Source: CBCXVS01 sp965178525
GTDB taxonomy: Bacteria > Tectomicrobia > Entotheonellia > Entotheonellales > Entotheonellaceae
NCBI GenBank assembly: GCA_965178525.1
Contig: CBCXVS010000358.1
Location: 1-6,529 of the forward strand
DNA length: 6,529 nucleotides
Direction: 5' to 3'
A program made the translations under genes and the position numbers. Shown in pieces: positions 5,921 through 6,529 of this stretch. Each line of letters opens with the position of its first letter. Positions within the stretch are counted from its first letter, which is position 1. The notes under the pieces are model-generated. The model saw nothing but the letters and a program-made list of their open reading frames with translations, searched no databases and had not been told where the DNA came from.

Positions 5921-5943
5921 GGTTAACAGACAAAGGAACATAA

Positions 5944-6495
5944 ATGACGCGTGGTAAGTCAAAACACCGCCTTTGCATACGTTGGTTGATGTCCTGCGCG
6001 CTTGCGATGCTGCTGTTCAGCCTCTGCTGGCCTACCGTATCGTTAGCACAGAGTACGTCCACGTGCTACGCGTCGGCCGATTTGACGCGCACACAGCCCG
6101 TACAAGGCACGAGTTTCATGGTTGCGGCGGCTCATCCCTTGGCAACTGAAGCCGGCTGTGAGATCCTCGGACAAGGCGGTAACGCCATTGATGCAGCCAT
6201 CGCTGTGCAGATGGTCCTGGCAGTGGTGGAACCGCAGTCGTCAGGTCTAGCCGGTGGCAGCTTGATCACCTATTGGGACAACACCTATCAACAGGTACGC
6301 TTTTTCGAAGGACTTTCTCAGGCCCCCGCAATGATCACAGCCGACTTGCGCACCCCTACCGAGCAAGACATTAGCGCCTGCGGTGTCAACCGCTTCCGAG
6401 GCCGTGTCAATAACACGGGCCGGGCTTTTGGCGTGCCAGGGACGTTACGTGTGTTAGACCGAAGTTCCTCCCGTGATTCGGCGACAACTTGTTGA
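5944..6495 (+). pseudogene. Gamma-glutamyltransferase, N-terminal third only (broken gene)
   Basis: The first ~172 codons are the start of a secreted gamma-glutamyltransferase, which hydrolyses or transfers the gamma-glutamyl group of glutathione and related compounds in the periplasm. A signal peptide is clear: basic KSKHR, a hydrophobic core (about 13-30), likely cleavage after SLA (35/36). Family motifs follow: FMVAAAHPLATEAGCEILGQ (58-77), GGNAIDAAIAV (78-88), EPQSSGLAGGSLITYWD (96-112), SQAPAMIT (125-132) and GRAFGVPGTLRVLD (159-172). Family members are about 550-580 residues long. Here similarity ends at D172 (6459); eleven unrelated residues and a TGA follow. The self-cleavage threonine and whole small subunit are missing. 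At the position of the substrate-binding Arg in RExAP-type motifs this protein appears to have Leu. The start ATG has AAGGA six bases upstream. An insertion or rearrangement just after 6459 is the likely cause; an assembly join is possible. Confidence 0.85.
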
Positions 6496-6529
6496 AATAA
6501 AAACTCAAAAGCCTGAAACGAATTGACCT
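6460..6529. other. Foreign sequence after the GGT break, possibly a mobile-element end
   Basis: After codon 172 of the GGT gene no frame resumes the family sequence. The plus strand in a shifted frame reads EVPPVIRRQLVEIKTQKPET and then stops. The minus strand is open and reads FQAFEFLFQQVVAESREELR, which looks helical. The composition becomes A+T richer. This fits the edge of an insertion sequence or other insert whose body lies beyond the window. The family cannot be told. Confidence 0.35.

Noticed and set aside
1..6529. TGACCT at both ends of the window, as if a circular element closed on itself
   Set aside because: Six shared bases are expected by chance, and neither edge shows replication or phage/plasmid genes.

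Overview
The window looks like bacterial chromosomal DNA. It carries Shine-Dalgarno sites, short compact genes and one secreted enzyme with a Sec-type signal peptide. The LLM-class flavin-dependent oxidoreductase, MmgE/PrpD protein, VOC protein and gamma-glutamyltransferase (GGT) point to a metabolically versatile soil- or sponge-type organism, such as Tectomicrobia/Entotheonella-like or Rokubacteria-like lineages or an actinobacterium. This taxonomic guess is inference from gene families only. Base composition is mosaic: the first ~450 bases and the 5,800-5,940 stretch are A+T rich, while the 1.75-4.1 kb metabolic core is clearly G+C rich.

Layout. (1) Positions 1-417 hold a minus-strand TIR-domain gene in A+T-rich DNA. 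It stops early, just before the last TIR strand, although the frame stays open to the window edge. (2) Positions 418-1025 hold no convincing gene, only a small tandem repeat and weak ORFs. (3) Positions 1026-1728 are a two-gene minus-strand operon: an uncharacterised 108-residue protein, then, four bases later, a 123-residue protein resembling the DUF6086 family. (4) An LLM-class oxidoreductase (1747-2634, +) diverges from that operon and converges on an MmgE/PrpD protein (2719-4101, -). (5) A GrpB-family protein (4228-4761, -) and a VOC/glyoxalase-fold protein (5080-5550, -) follow on the same strand as MmgE/PrpD. (6) A GGT gene (5944-6495, +) diverges from the VOC gene. Only its N-terminal third survives before unrelated sequence takes over near 6459.

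How the parts relate. No single pathway joins the genes. The oxidoreductase, MmgE/PrpD and VOC proteins are all catabolism-type enzymes, and they may belong to a loosely organised accessory catabolic region. The TIR gene, the small unknown pair and the broken GGT gene suggest a region of recent gain and loss. The best regulatory signal is the VOC/GGT divergent intergenic region: a perfect TATAAT followed by a 13-bp direct repeat, one copy of which lies in a 12-bp perfect palindrome.

No CRISPR array, tRNA, rRNA or complete insertion sequence was recognised. I do not see a convincing new multi-gene system. The items most worth a second look are the TIR gene, the DUF6086-like pair, the VOC/GGT operator-like repeats and the junction that cuts the GGT gene.
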